64,000 nucleotides of DNA from Zarea fungicola (taxonomy: Eukaryota > Ascomycota > Sordariomycetes > Hypocreales > Cordycipitaceae): the NCBI GenBank assembly GCA_900169235.1, contig FWCC01000130.1:1-64000 (forward strand), read 5' to 3'. Of the stretch, positions 21,094 through 31,791 are shown one piece after another. Position numbers and translations under genes: made by a program. The notes beneath the pieces were generated by a model that was not told the DNA's origin, searched no databases, and saw nothing but the letters and a program-made list of their open reading frames with translations. Every line of letters begins with the position of its first letter. Position 1 is the first letter of the stretch.

Positions 21094-22522
21094 ATGGCAG
21101 AGCTGCAGGCCCCGAATTCCGTGCACTTGAGCCCAACACAGGCCGTAGACGATGATCTGGAATCACAACCGACCTCGATCAACGCTTCCATACGTCGGAC
21201 TGCCATTAATAGACCGATAATTCTCAGGCACCTGAAGCCAACCCCCCTACAATACGTTCCTGCAGTTATTGCAGGAGCTATTGCACCTGATCAGAGAGGC
21301 CTACCAACTTCCGCGATAGAACCTCTACAACTTTTCACATCGCCACTCTTCACCGAGCTACCTGAAAGCAGCAAAGACGCTCAAGTTCTACATAGGAGAT
21401 ACCAGGCTGATAGAATCTCGGATGAAAATGGCAAGGCAAAACCTGTGCAGCCAAAACGGCAAAGACGGCCTAGAGCGCCGACTCGAAGCGAAGTAAACCA
21501 CAGCAATCGTAAAGGGGAAATTGAAAGCTTCTTAAATCCTCTTTTACCACTCCAAGATTCGCCACTAGATTCTTTTATTCTGATTTGCTGGGGCAAGCAC
21601 GATAGCTGTCACATTAAAAGTATCTTCGTACCAGGCGATTGCAGTGATGCGGACATTTGGAAGAGCGTGCGTGATACCTGGCCGAGATCCAGAAGTGTTC
21701 TAAGAGGACGGTTGACGTGGCTCCTCAAGATTAAGACGGTTGATATTGTCACTGTAAGTTACTTTGCAAGGCTACCGATCCTGGGTCCTGTTCTTCGTGG
21801 CGATTAACTGCTTCCAAAGGTAACAATAGCAGGAAAGAGAGCTACAAAGGCTAAGGAATGGTCCCATGAAACAATATCTGACGGGAAAACCTCAGATCTC
21901 GAATATACTGGGACATTTTGCCATGATGCTACTACTCTAGAAATGCACCACCTACAGGACACCATCGACGGCCACCGACCACAAGAGCCGCCATGCATAT
22001 ATCAATCTGCGTTAGGATCGGTATGGTGTGAAGATGACTGTGTAAGTCGCCTCATTGAAGAAATACCGTGTCCTTATGAGGAGTATTTCAGTGCCCAGAG
22101 GAAATTACTTCAGCTCAAAATGAGCCCCTTTCGACGCATGGCCTTGATAGACCCAGATATTGCCACAGTCAACAGCTTGCTTGATCGGAAAACTACCGTA
22201 TACTCTCGCACGTAAGTAACTTGTCTCTTAGATCGTTTACTTGCCAGAAAGCGTTGCTTAGAAAAGATGTAGAGATTTCCTGAGTCGACTGAATGACTGG
22301 CATTGCCCTTCGCTGGGAGAGCTACCATTGCGGGCAATTTATATTGAGGAGAGCTGGATATTCCATGAGTTTACTGTTATGCTACCTTTGGCAGCCGCTT
22401 TTCTCCTGCTCTTAACCTTGATTTGTAAGTTTGTATTTGGAGATTGGGCCATTGCGTGGAATGTGGGGTGCTTCTTTGCGACACTGGCCGTTGCACTCAT
22501 TCAACTGGAGAGTTCCAGGTAG
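21094..22522 (+). CDS. Unknown protein with two C-terminal membrane segments
   Basis: I do not recognise this 433-residue protein. Exons are 21094-21753, 21820-22211 and 22273-22522. Residues 1-150 are polar with a basic patch (PKRQRRPRAPTRSE). The middle has a conserved-looking block (FILICWGKHDSCHIK, VRDTWPRSRSVLRGRLTWLLKIK) that resembles uncharacterised fungal proteins. The end has two hydrophobic helices, one beginning FTVMLPLAAAFLLLLTLIC and the other after NVGCFFATLAVALIQL, separated by only about ten residues, so a hairpin with both ends on the same side is likely. The stop is 50 bp from that of the convergent oxygenase gene. Proteins of this make-up are lineage-specific in filamentous fungi, and no function can be assigned. 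Confidence 0.7.
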
Positions 22523-22572
22523 ATCTAGCCTGTAATAAAAAGATACTACTAAAAGTAACATTACATATTGAT

Positions 22573-23647
22573 TTAGTACAGCGCATTCATTCTCATTTTA
22601 AAGTACTCTCCCACCGACACTGCTTCATATCGCTTCGGACGATCCAGCCCATGGCAACTCGGCACGCACTCTACAATCGTGTCAATATCGGCGCCGATGA
22701 AGAAAGGAATCGAATACCGCCGCTTCGTCATACGCATGCCCGTTGTTTGGCTAATCTCAGCATCAGACGGCGTCCGGACACGGTGGATCGTCGATCGCAG
22801 CTCGTTATTCGTCCACCTCGTCAGCATGTCACCGGTGTTGACGACAATGGTCCCCGGGATGTACGGCACAGGACGAAATCTTCCGCTGTTCTGCTGGTCC
22901 TCAATCTCAAGGCCGCCTACTTCATCCTGAAATAGGAGCGTCAATGTGCCAAAGTCGCTATGCGCCGCGATGCAGTCTGCTTTCCCGCTCTCGAGCAACT
23001 CGGCCGCAAAGGGAGGGTAGTGCAGCAGCCGGAGCTGGTTCTGGCGACCACGGTGGCAGAGGTCAAAATAGTCGGGCGCCAGATCGAGACCGATGGCCAC
23101 GGCCGTAAGAAGTCTTGCCTCGAGGTCGTTACAGATGCTGTAAAAATCGACAAAAAACTCGCGAAACCCAGGCAGGACGTCGCTGGGCGGCCAGATATTC
23201 GTCATGACGCTGTCATTCTCTCGGCCCAGCTCAAACGACTCTTTTTGATCTGGAATCGTCCGCAGATTTTCCAATCCATCCTTGTCAAAGACATTTTGCG
23301 ATACCTTTTCGCGACCGATACTGGAGTAGCCACGGTGGTACCAGCCCTCTGGTGGATGGGGAGCCTTGTCCTTTTCACCCTGGGGTAAGTCGAAGAACTT
23401 GCGACTCTGCCACAAAACTTAGCATGCAACATTGGCGAGGATAATTTTATCCAAACGCAAAAGAAATGAAGAAGAATAAGCTCACCCATGAGAAAGCTTC
23501 CTGGATAGTTTCCTCTGACACGCCGTGGTTCTTGATGTATGCGAAACCGACCTCTCGCAGAGCCTTGCAGAGTTCCTTGCCCGCCTCACCTGTCGCTGCC
23601 GATTCGGCCAAGTCGACAATCGGGACGCGCTGAGATATGTCTCCCAT
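22573..23647 (-). CDS. 2-oxoglutarate/Fe(II) oxygenase, isopenicillin N synthase-like
   Basis: A 331-residue protein with exons 23647-23486 and 23406-22573. It begins with VPIVDLAES and VGFAYIKNHGV, the DIOX_N signature. The catalytic core has HSDFGTLTLLFQD (HxD iron ligands), the distal His in TIHRVRTP and the 2OG-binding RRYSIPFF (RxS). Enzymes of this type hydroxylate, desaturate or cyclise small molecules in the cytosol and often sit in metabolite clusters. Here the neighbours (an unknown membrane protein and a phosphoesterase) give no clear pathway. The gene is complete, with no missing ligand. Confidence 0.88.
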
Positions 23648-24009
23648 GGTCGGCGGAGAAATTGAGTGTCGATGTAAAATGGAAGTCTGGGAAAACAGCC
23701 GTTACGAGTTACACAGAGACGCTAATTCTACAGAAGCTAGATCAACAGTAGATCGGCAGTAATACGGCATACTCTGTGTTAGCTGCCTGGGGCTAATTAT
23801 AGGTCACCAAGGATGTGTAGGTATTTCAGCACATGGAGGTCTGATGAGTCTGCATGACGTAGACATCTGCATGACTAAATCCATTGTAGCTACACGGAAG
23901 GTTCGGAAAAGAGCCATTTTGACACCAGTGATTTATTCATCAAAAGCAAATCTCGGAACTCTTTTAATGTACCAATTCATTTTTTTAATTTCTTCTAGCG
24001 GATGTCTTT
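23648..24009. other. Intergenic, promoter of oxygenase gene
   Basis: About 360 bp between two minus-strand genes. Nothing coding is seen. Confidence 0.5.
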
Positions 24010-25223
24010 CTAGGGGGAAAAGCCAGCAGGAGGATGCTGTGAATCTGCAACCTTGATAGAGTCTGTGTAATAGGTCGGGGCATTGCTGTTTGCCCACGTG
24101 TCTTTGATGGACTGCAAAATAGAACGGCCATTGAAGCTTCCCTTGTCCAGCGCCAGGTTGGGCTTGGGAATCGGCTTGCCCTTGCTGTTGGAGTTGAGAT
24201 AGCCGCCGTAGTTGTCGTTCCAGTAGTAGCTCTTGAACTCTTGACTGCTGTCCCAGGCACGGATCTTGTCGCCCGTCTTGTCGGCAACCATCTTGTACAC
24301 ATTGGCGCCGACGTCCCAGCGGCCGAGGGTGGGGAGGTCCCAGTTGGCCGAGACGGTCGCAATCTCCGAGTAGTGGTTGTAAAAGCTATTGTCCGAGGTG
24401 CCAACAAGCGCCGCGGGGACGGCGTCGCCCAGGAGGATCCCGAGGATGTTGTTTCGGGCAGAGTAGCTCTCGGACTCGTCCCAGGTTACGAGCATGAGGG
24501 TGTTTTGCATAAAGTTGGGGTTGGTGAGAAGCGGCTCGAGGAAGAAGCGCGCCCACTGCCCGGCAGCAGTGACGCCAGAATCGTGACCGTCGGACGTCAT
24601 ATTCGGCGTGATGAACATCCACTGCGGGAGTGCATTGTTGTGCAAGTCCTTGTGGAATTCAGAGCGGGAAGTGTCAATGTTGGACATGTTCTTGACACGT
24701 CCAAGTCGCGCAGCGGAGTTGGTGACGCCCTCGTGCATGATGGCTGGGTTATGCTTGCGAACGTAGTCGGGACGGTTCTTGCTACCTCTTTGTTCAGCGC
24801 CCTGGAAACCAGTGTAAGGCATATCCTCCTCGTAGTGTGCCCAGGAGATGCTCTTGGATTCAAGCAAATCGATAACGGTAGCAACATTAGCAGGGGCGCT
24901 GAGTACGCGGTCATCGTCCATGCCAAAGTAGTCCCCTGCAATGCCCGCCATGTAGTTTGGCTGCGATGGGTGAGTAGCAGCGTAGTAGTTGGTTAAAGTG
25001 ATGCCCTTCTTTGCCAACCAGCTGAAGTTGGCTGCGCCGTGTTAGTACTGGTTCGTTCTCTATATAATTCCAAGTACCCACGATCACCAAATGCTTTCGC
25101 ATAATTTTGGTTCTCGAAATAAATGACAACAAAGCGGTCAAAGGCACTTCCCTTGACACTGCTTGTGGCAACAGTCGAGGCTGCACCGAGGCCTGCGAAG
25201 GCCAAGAGCGGAGAAAATAGCAT
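24010..25223 (-). CDS. Secreted phosphoesterase (acid phosphatase / phospholipase C-like)
   Basis: A 387-residue protein, exons 25223-25082 and 25031-24010. The N-terminus (MLFSPLLAFAGLGAASTVA) is a signal peptide. The phosphoesterase family markers are present in order: YFENQNY, THPSQPNYMA (nucleophile Thr/Ser region), DGHDSG and VTWDESE, all metal-site motifs. Fungal members act as extracellular acid phosphatases that release phosphate from organic esters; some relatives cleave phospholipids. No N-terminal or C-terminal extension or anchor is seen, so the protein is probably freely secreted. The C-terminal half is rich in aromatic residues, as is usual in the family. Confidence 0.87.
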
Positions 25224-26507
25224 GGTGTAATGTTTTTCCTTTTTTTTAAAAAAAAAAACAATATCGTCGCTACCGGAAATAAATAAAGTATAGGGTCATT
25301 TACGTTTCAGGAGAAGGGGCATGGTGACTATATGTCTGTTGACACAGAGTCGCCAAGCCATAGATTTGTGCTAGTGTCATGTCCATCTGCATCACGAAAC
25401 CTACAGGTGTGAATGAGACTACCATTACAAGTCATCAGTGCCTTAACTCCTTTTTTTCTGGGCCCAAGCCTGGTTGGATTGGCAATGCTGCCAATCAAAG
25501 TTAAGCTATTAGCCAAGGTAGTATTGCGAGCGTCACATCACTGCAATCTAGAAAGTATAAGCGGAGTCGACTAGAACTGAGTTGGAAGGTGATTTATTTC
25601 TACCTAGAGAGCTGATGAGGCATAAAAATCGTGACTTGGTGTGTGGGCCAAACCTTTGCTGCCTCTCTCAATTACTACCACCAGACAGAGAACGTGTTTC
25701 AATCCGCTGCGGGCAGAGGAGCTGGGAAAACGAATCTAACTACTTGGGTATACCGAGTCACCAAATCGGGCATCACCAGTAGCCGCTGAATGGTCTCCGC
25801 CAATCTACATTGTATGTATATTTTGTCTATGCTTATATTAAAGACGGAACGATGCGCACAATAATATTCGGCAGCTAGCAATGAACCCCTCTTGTACCAG
25901 GAGAAAGAGTTTGCTTGGAACAAGTCCATTTCCGGTAAGAGGTCGCGTGCATTATGTATTTTTGACACATAGATAAGCAACGCCTTCCGAATATCTACTA
26001 GTTTTAAACAGCTAGCATTGAGTAGAGTAGCTGTGATAGGTGGCGCCACTGGTGTCATTCTTGAGGTTGCATGAAGTCCGGGGAGAGTAAGTGCCGTACC
26101 AGCCGGCTTGGCCGTCAACTAGTGCGTGAAAGCCAAGATCGTCAATGAGCAAGGAAGCTGGAAGAAATGGCTCAGATTTTGGCTAACAACTATACAAGGC
26201 TATCAATATTATTATTGGATTCATGGCGGGAGCGAAGACTTCTATTGTCGACGAAGAGACATGGTCCAGATAAAGGACCGGCTTGCATACGGTGCGAACG
26301 TATTAATGTCGACACGGCTGTACTCTGATCGATGAAAGGGGGGTCCTTTGGGTAAATTCCCGTTAGTTTCAACTGAACGAATTGCCATCTGCTGCGTGGC
26401 GTGAGGCTAGGTTGATTTGGTCGCAAGAAATAGTCGGTTCTGCTCGTTAAGGGTAGAACTACTGACACTCCTCGTGGCGGGTGACTGTCATAGATGGTAT
26501 TGCGTTC
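25224..26507. other. Intergenic, no gene supported
   Basis: About 1.3 kb. A 139-codon minus-strand frame at 25699-26118 has no recognisable domain and no coding bias that I trust. A poly-T/A tract at about 25240-25258 lies just before the phosphoesterase start. Confidence 0.5.
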
Positions 26508-28130
26508 TCAGGAATGAGTCCATCGCTCTGGCAATGAATCATCCGGTAAAATGCATTCAAGTGGGCCTAGAACGGATTCACACCACAGCTGTGAAGCCAT
26601 CGTGCCCGTCAGATGAAGGTTTCCCAGCTCACTACGATGCTGAGACTGGTTTTGTTGCAGCGGCTCCACGTCGCCCTGCTCACCATCCAGCATGGCGCTG
26701 TGAAGAGCAACAACAGCAGATATCCACTGCAATATAGATGGGTCAAAAGCCCAAACGGTTGCGAAATCGATTTCCGTCCAGATCCGCTGCAATTTGGTGA
26801 GATACTGTGCTTCCCCCGACTTGTCCATGCCAAACGGAGCCCACAGCCGACGAAGGTAGAGAACGGCAGCTAGGCGAAACAGTTCCCTACACATTTCGGC
26901 TGCATCATCCTGCTCAGTGATTCTGGGCATCGACAATAAGTCGTGCATTATCGGCGCCAGGTGAAATTGGGGGAACAGGACATCTTTCCAGAAGTTCCGG
27001 TTCTCGGTTACAAGGTGGCGTGTTACCAGAGTATTAGCATGTTTGATACTTTCGCAGATGTGTAGGACCTTGAAGTCGTCTGGTAATACCGACAGGTTCT
27101 CAGCAGCGTCTCGTGGCATCGCCTCATTGCGTTGCGAAAGGATGGCAAATGGTTGAGGAAAGCGCGGTGAAACATCTTGCAAGAAGCTTGCACGTAGGTC
27201 GATCCTAAGTACTATTGGTTAAATTCTAAGTCCAATATTGGGGTCGGGGGCTTAGCGCACCAGTATATCATTGTTCTGATGATGGGTAAATTGTCGGTGG
27301 CGTGCAGTCCGCCGACGTCGCTCAAGGCATGGCATAGACCATCCAGATGGATGTTAACCAGGCTTGTATCACCCTTGAGATTCTATCCAAGTATTAGCCC
27401 TTTATAGTTTGTAATTTTAAATGTTCTATTAAGCAACTCACTGCATAAGCTGCAAATGTCAAAATGGCAACAACGGTTTCGATGGTGGCGCGTTTAGTCG
27501 GCTCGCTCAGTGCGTGTCGCAGGGAACTTGTCGCCATGACCGAATATCTAGCATAATCCACATCCATTTTTGAATTCTCTCCTGCTTCACCATTCATATG
27601 CCAAGCAGAGGATGATATCATCTGTGTAAGTGCCGCAGAACCCTGAAGAAGATCGAGAAAGCCAATCTCGACCATGGATTTGAACACGACGCAGGTGCCG
27701 GCGTACACTAATCTTTCGTATTAGTAAATGTTTTTGAATTAAAAAAAAAAGTGGAAAGAGTCTGAGACAAACAATGATTCCACAGAGCTTCGGCGCGCTG
27801 TCTCTCGGGCCTGCTCAGAATTTGAAACACACCCGAGCCGCTCCTTTCAAACGGCGACGGTGCCTGCGAAGTGACGCCGTGTGTACAGACACTGAGATTC
27901 TTATTTGCTATATTTTTGTTACGGGATTGTTGTTTGGCCGCATCATGAGAAAGTGCCTGCAGCCATTCACGGACATCAAGATCAAGCTGCAGCGGTGCCT
28001 TCGGAGCCGGCGGATTTCGTCTTCTATAGTCTGCCTGCGCGCGGCTTCTTACACGCTTGCGCGTTACCGCATCGCCTTTTATATTCTTCCCCGATACAGT
28101 GATAAACTCAAATGGCTGAGGGGGTGGCAT
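26508..28130 (-). CDS. Fungal-specific transcription-factor-like protein without zinc cluster
   Basis: A 480-residue protein, exons 28130-27773, 27707-27442, 27382-27262 (or 27261) and 27204-26508; the phases fit 27382-27261. The N-terminus FEFITVSGKNIKGDAVTRKR followed by an Arg-rich stretch (VRSRAQADYRRR) is typical of a fungal group that has the regulatory domain of Zn2Cys6 factors (fungal_trans_2 type) but no Cys cluster. The rest is helical, with the WAPFGMDKS and CRELFRLAAVLYLRRL segments common in that domain. It may be a transcription cofactor or a factor with a basic DNA-contact region. It sits at the left end of the candidate A-T-R gene cluster, downstream of and co-oriented with the hydrolase gene. 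Confidence 0.78.
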
Positions 28131-28329
28131 TGGATGAAATCGACCAGTGACTTGCAGGGAAGGTAGACAAGTCCAGGATGGACTAGAGGCGGCGGTGGAT
28201 GTCGGTGATTCGCGTTAGCTTGAAGCAGCAACAATTTTAGCGCCAGGCAATGCCTATTCACATCAACTGGGAACGAGCTAGATGCTGGACGTTGGTTAAA
28301 TATTAAGTAAATTCAGTTTAATTACAGAT

Positions 28330-29202
28330 TTATTTCAAAAAATCCAAAATTTCCTCCGCGATCAAGGCACTATGGCTTTCCACAGCAAAGTGTCCAGCAT
28401 CAATCAACTTGACTACAGCATTTGGTAAATCCTTCTTGAACGCTTCGGCTCCAGGCGGAATAAAAAACACGTCGTTCTTGCCCCAGATTGCGAGGAGAGG
28501 TACCTGCGACGCTCTAAAATACTCGTGGAATTTTTCATACTGCGGGATGTTGTTCTGGTAGTCTCGAAACAGGTCCAGCTGAGCCTCCTTGCGACCTTGC
28601 CGCTGGAGCAAAGCATAGTCCAGAGTGTAGGATTCGGGTGCAATTGCGTTTGGATCCGGTGTGCCGTTGACATACTGAAACTTTGTAATGTCCAAGTTTA
28701 GCATGCTGTCTGCGAGCTTGCTTCGGTCTTCGGCAGTGTTGTCGCTCGCCCAAAAGTCCTTGATCGGTCCCCAAACGTCACCGAATCCCTCGACGTATGC
28801 ATTGCCATTTTGGGTGACAATGGCCTCCACTGAATCGGGCTGTCGGAGGGCAAGGCGCAAGCCTACGGGCGCACCATAGTCAAAGACGTAGAGCGAGTAG
28901 CGCTGGATGGAGAGAGACTGTAGAAACTCTTCAATCACATCTGCAAGATTGTCAAATGTGTAGGTGAATTTTTCTGGTGTGTCTGTGAAGCCAAAGCCGG
29001 GCAGATCTGGGGCGATGACGCGGTAGTTGGCGGCGAGGAGAGGAATGAGATTGCGGTATTGATGGGATGAAGATGGGAATCCGTGCAAAAGGACAATTGT
29101 TTTTGAAGGGCTTTTCGGGCGCTGCTCTCGCCAGAAGATGTTGACACCACTCTTGGCAAGAGTAATCTTGTTCGTTTCTGGGGAAGCCATGACTGCAAGC
29201 AT
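28330..29202 (-). CDS. Alpha/beta hydrolase, epoxide hydrolase / haloalkane dehalogenase type
   Basis: A 290-residue single-exon protein. It has the oxyanion motif HGFPSSS, the DLPGFGFTDTP turn, a nucleophile elbow VFDYGAPVG with Asp108 in place of Ser, the acid region GKNDVFF and catalytic His271 in AGHFAVE. An Asp nucleophile in this position is the hallmark of epoxide hydrolases and haloalkane dehalogenases. Ester or lactone hydrolysis is less likely. The start may instead be the second Met (29190). It lies next to a quinone-oxidoreductase-like gene across a 1.1-kb divergent promoter, inside the candidate biosynthetic cluster, where it could open an epoxide intermediate. Confidence 0.87.
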   Translation of the reverse strand: MLAVMASPETNKITLAKSGVNIFWREQRPKSPSKTIVLLHGFPSSSHQYRNLIPLLAANYRVIAPDLPGFGFTDTPEKFTYTFDNLADVIEEFLQSLSIQRYSLYVFDYGAPVGLRLALRQPDSVEAIVTQNGNAYVEGFGDVWGPIKDFWASDNTAEDRSKLADSMLNLDITKFQYVNGTPDPNAIAPESYTLDYALLQRQGRKEAQLDLFRDYQNNIPQYEKFHEYFRASQVPLLAIWGKNDVFFIPPGAEAFKKDLPNAVVKLIDAGHFAVESHSALIAEEILDFLK

Positions 29203-30290
29203 GTTGGATGTCTTAACGTCGATGAAGCTGGTGTATAATAGTCTACTGTAATGGCAAAGAGCCAGGAGATACTAGGGGGATTCTTGTCAAATTATTATCG
29301 TTTGATGTGATGATTGAATTGTCTTTTTGATTAATTACAAATCATACAATCGTGAACAGCGATGATGATGGATTAGTTCTCCTCATCCAGATTCGATTCC
29401 AAAGCGTGTCCACAATTTTCCCCAAAGAGGCACTGCTGCTTTTTCCCCACATGGAGCTGAAAAAGATTCACACCATCTCCAAGCAAGTAACTCTAGGAAT
29501 ATTTTGGATGCTTACTACACTTACTATGCTTACTATGCTGTATCTGGAATCCTGCATTCGCTGGTTTGTTTCTATGCGCCCTTGTCGTTGAAAGTCGATG
29601 TCCTGAAGCATACAGAGGCATTAGACACATGTTGCCTAAATTATGTACAACATGAGTTGAAATCCTGAAAATAAACTTCTCACATTTGGTGTAGTGGGTT
29701 ACAAGTAACGTGGAAGTACTTGATGTTAATAATGTCTACATCGACGGTACATTTAAGTGCATAAAATCCACAAAATTAATACAATGAGATTTATCTTTTC
29801 AATGAACTCAAACTACATATTTGAATCAGCATATTTCATGACAATTATACAAGTACATGGCCATGCTATGGAGCGAGAATACTCCGTACCAGCGCACTCA
29901 CTAGACTTTAAAGAAGAACCCAACTTCAGTTCTTACTCATCACTTTCCGGTTGTACTAACACTAAATAGGAAAACGCTGATCCCTGTCTCTGCGCCTGGT
30001 TGATCCTCAAGGCTGAGATGCGGCCTGATTTTGAGAGTCATGCAGTTGATGAAGCTCATTTTTGTGTTAATCAGCCAAAATAAATTACAAAGCGCGGATG
30101 CTACGTCGATTAACACATCTTGTCGGCATGTTTCTCACGCTTTCTAGTTGAAGTGGCATTCGCTTTGTTTAAAGCCAGCGGCGCTCCCACTGAACGCTTT
30201 TACCAAAAATCACCGACAGAAAATTTCACATTAAATACTTGAACAATCTACACTCATACCTTATTTGCATATTATTTACTCATCATCAGC
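29203..30290. other. Divergent promoter region of hydrolase and MDR genes
   Basis: About 1.1 kb, AT-rich, no gene supported. It contains a small direct repeat (CTTACTA...CTTACTATG, 29509-29540) and an inverted repeat GTTAC-AA-GTAAC (29698-29709). Either could bind a regulator of the cluster, but this is only a guess. Confidence 0.5.
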
Positions 30291-31280
30291 ATGACATCCA
30301 CAATGGAAGCCATCGTCATCACCAAATTTGGTGGCCCCGATGTCTTGCAGATTCAAAAGGTGCCGAAGCCAGAACCAGTTACGGGCGAAGTCCTCATCCA
30401 AGTAAAGGCATTCGGCCTCAACCATGCTGAAATGCACATGCGCAAGGGCGAGTGGGACGAATGGAACCCCATCTCTGGCCTTGAGTGTGTCGGTGTCGTC
30501 GCATCTTGCCCCGGCGGCGAATTCCCAGTCGGCAGAAAAGTGATTGGTGTCATGGGCGGCATGGGAAGAAACCGCCCCGGTGGCTACGGCGGCTTTGTCA
30601 ACGTGCCCGTGCCCAACGTGGTAGGCTTCGACTCAGGGCTGCCGTGGGAGCAACTCGCCGCCATTCCCGAAGTCTACTCCACAGCCTACTCGTGTGTCTC
30701 GACGATTCTCGACATAAAAAAGGGCGAATCTGTTCTTATTCGCGGCGCAACTTCAACGATTGGGCAGGCAGCTGTGCGACTGGCAGTGGAGAAAGGCGCC
30801 AAGATTACAGCGACGACACGACGACGCGAGCGATTTGACATGCTTCGATCCATGGGCGTCGCCGAGGCACAGATTGAGCAGAAGCAGCTCGGTGATCAAT
30901 TATCACCCGGGCGCAAGTTTGACAAGGTTCTCAATCTGATCGGAAACACGGTTCTGTTGGAATCCATTTCTCTTACTAGGGTTGGTGGCCGAATTCTCCA
31001 GGCTGGCTGGTTGGGTGGTCTGGCCCCTCTCATAGACTTCAACCCCATGATCCAAATGGAATCCGGCGTGCATTTTTCGCTATTTCACAGCAAGAATTTG
31101 GGTACCTTGGAGTTTCCCATGTCTGGCATTCCCCTGCAGGAAATCATTACCAAGATTGAGAACAAGGCGTGGAACGCTGAGCCGTCGCACGTGTTTGAGA
31201 GGGCTGATATTGTCAGGGCACATGAGCTGCTGGATTCGCACAATGCAGGAGGCAAGATCGTTGTTAAAGTAACAAACTAA
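30291..31280 (+). CDS. Quinone oxidoreductase-like MDR enzyme (zinc-less)
   Basis: A 329-residue single-exon medium-chain dehydrogenase/reductase. The N-terminal GroES-like fold shows KFGGPDVLQIQKVP and VKAFGLNHAEMHMRKG, the form seen in quinone oxidoreductase/enoyl-reductase-like members. The Rossmann motif is RGATSTIGQAAVRLA, and the basic run TTRRRER after the second strand favours NADPH. The Cys/His zinc ligands of alcohol dehydrogenases are missing. Enzymes of this group reduce activated C=C bonds or quinones and act as trans-enoyl reductases in fungal clusters. The neighbouring hydrolase and A-T-R genes suggest a tailoring role. An in-frame ATG four codons later is an alternative start. 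Confidence 0.87.
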   Translation: MTSTMEAIVITKFGGPDVLQIQKVPKPEPVTGEVLIQVKAFGLNHAEMHMRKGEWDEWNPISGLECVGVVASCPGGEFPVGRKVIGVMGGMGRNRPGGYGGFVNVPVPNVVGFDSGLPWEQLAAIPEVYSTAYSCVSTILDIKKGESVLIRGATSTIGQAAVRLAVEKGAKITATTRRRERFDMLRSMGVAEAQIEQKQLGDQLSPGRKFDKVLNLIGNTVLLESISLTRVGGRILQAGWLGGLAPLIDFNPMIQMESGVHFSLFHSKNLGTLEFPMSGIPLQEIITKIENKAWNAEPSHVFERADIVRAHELLDSHNAGGKIVVKVTN

Positions 31281-31791
31281 GTTAGCGCAGCGCTATGATT
31301 AAGTCAACAAGTTTCTACTCTCAAATAAAATCGTCAACAACTTTTGTGAGCGTCTTACATTCCCAGACCAAGTCCGCGGACTATTGCCAAGGTAGACAGA
31401 TCACGGCATACGTTGTGACACGCAAAGACAGGGATAAATTGGCAAGTTTACAATGAATTAATCGTGCCTGACAACCCTTTCTAGAAGACTAGAAGACTAG
31501 AAGTGGGCTGGTAATAAATAAACTGTGGTTATGGGAGCGGCGATAGTGCCGTCTTATCCCCGCACATTTACTCCGCGGATCGGCTCCCGTCTTGGCCTTT
31601 TTTTCTGCTCGGTCATGACCCATGGAAGGTTTTGGAGCCTCGCTAAGCCACATTCTTTGTTTTGCCAAGAGACCAAAAAAGGGACTAGAATTCCATCTCC
31701 TATCCGACAGCTCGCATATCCCAGACGAGTGGTTTTATCAGCGTAATACTTCATCGAGTTTGGACCCATCGCCGCGCAGCATACTGTGGAC
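31281..31791. other. Intergenic with short tandem repeat
   Basis: About 510 bp between the MDR gene and the Zn2Cys6 gene. It contains three near-perfect CTAGAAGA units at about 31482-31503. No gene is seen. Confidence 0.5.

Noticed and set aside
24241..24996. 251-codon plus-strand open frame
   Set aside because: Antisense of the phosphoesterase coding exon.
25699..26118. 139-codon minus-strand frame in an intergenic region
   Set aside because: No domain, signal or neighbour support; stays a chance frame unless transcript data show otherwise.
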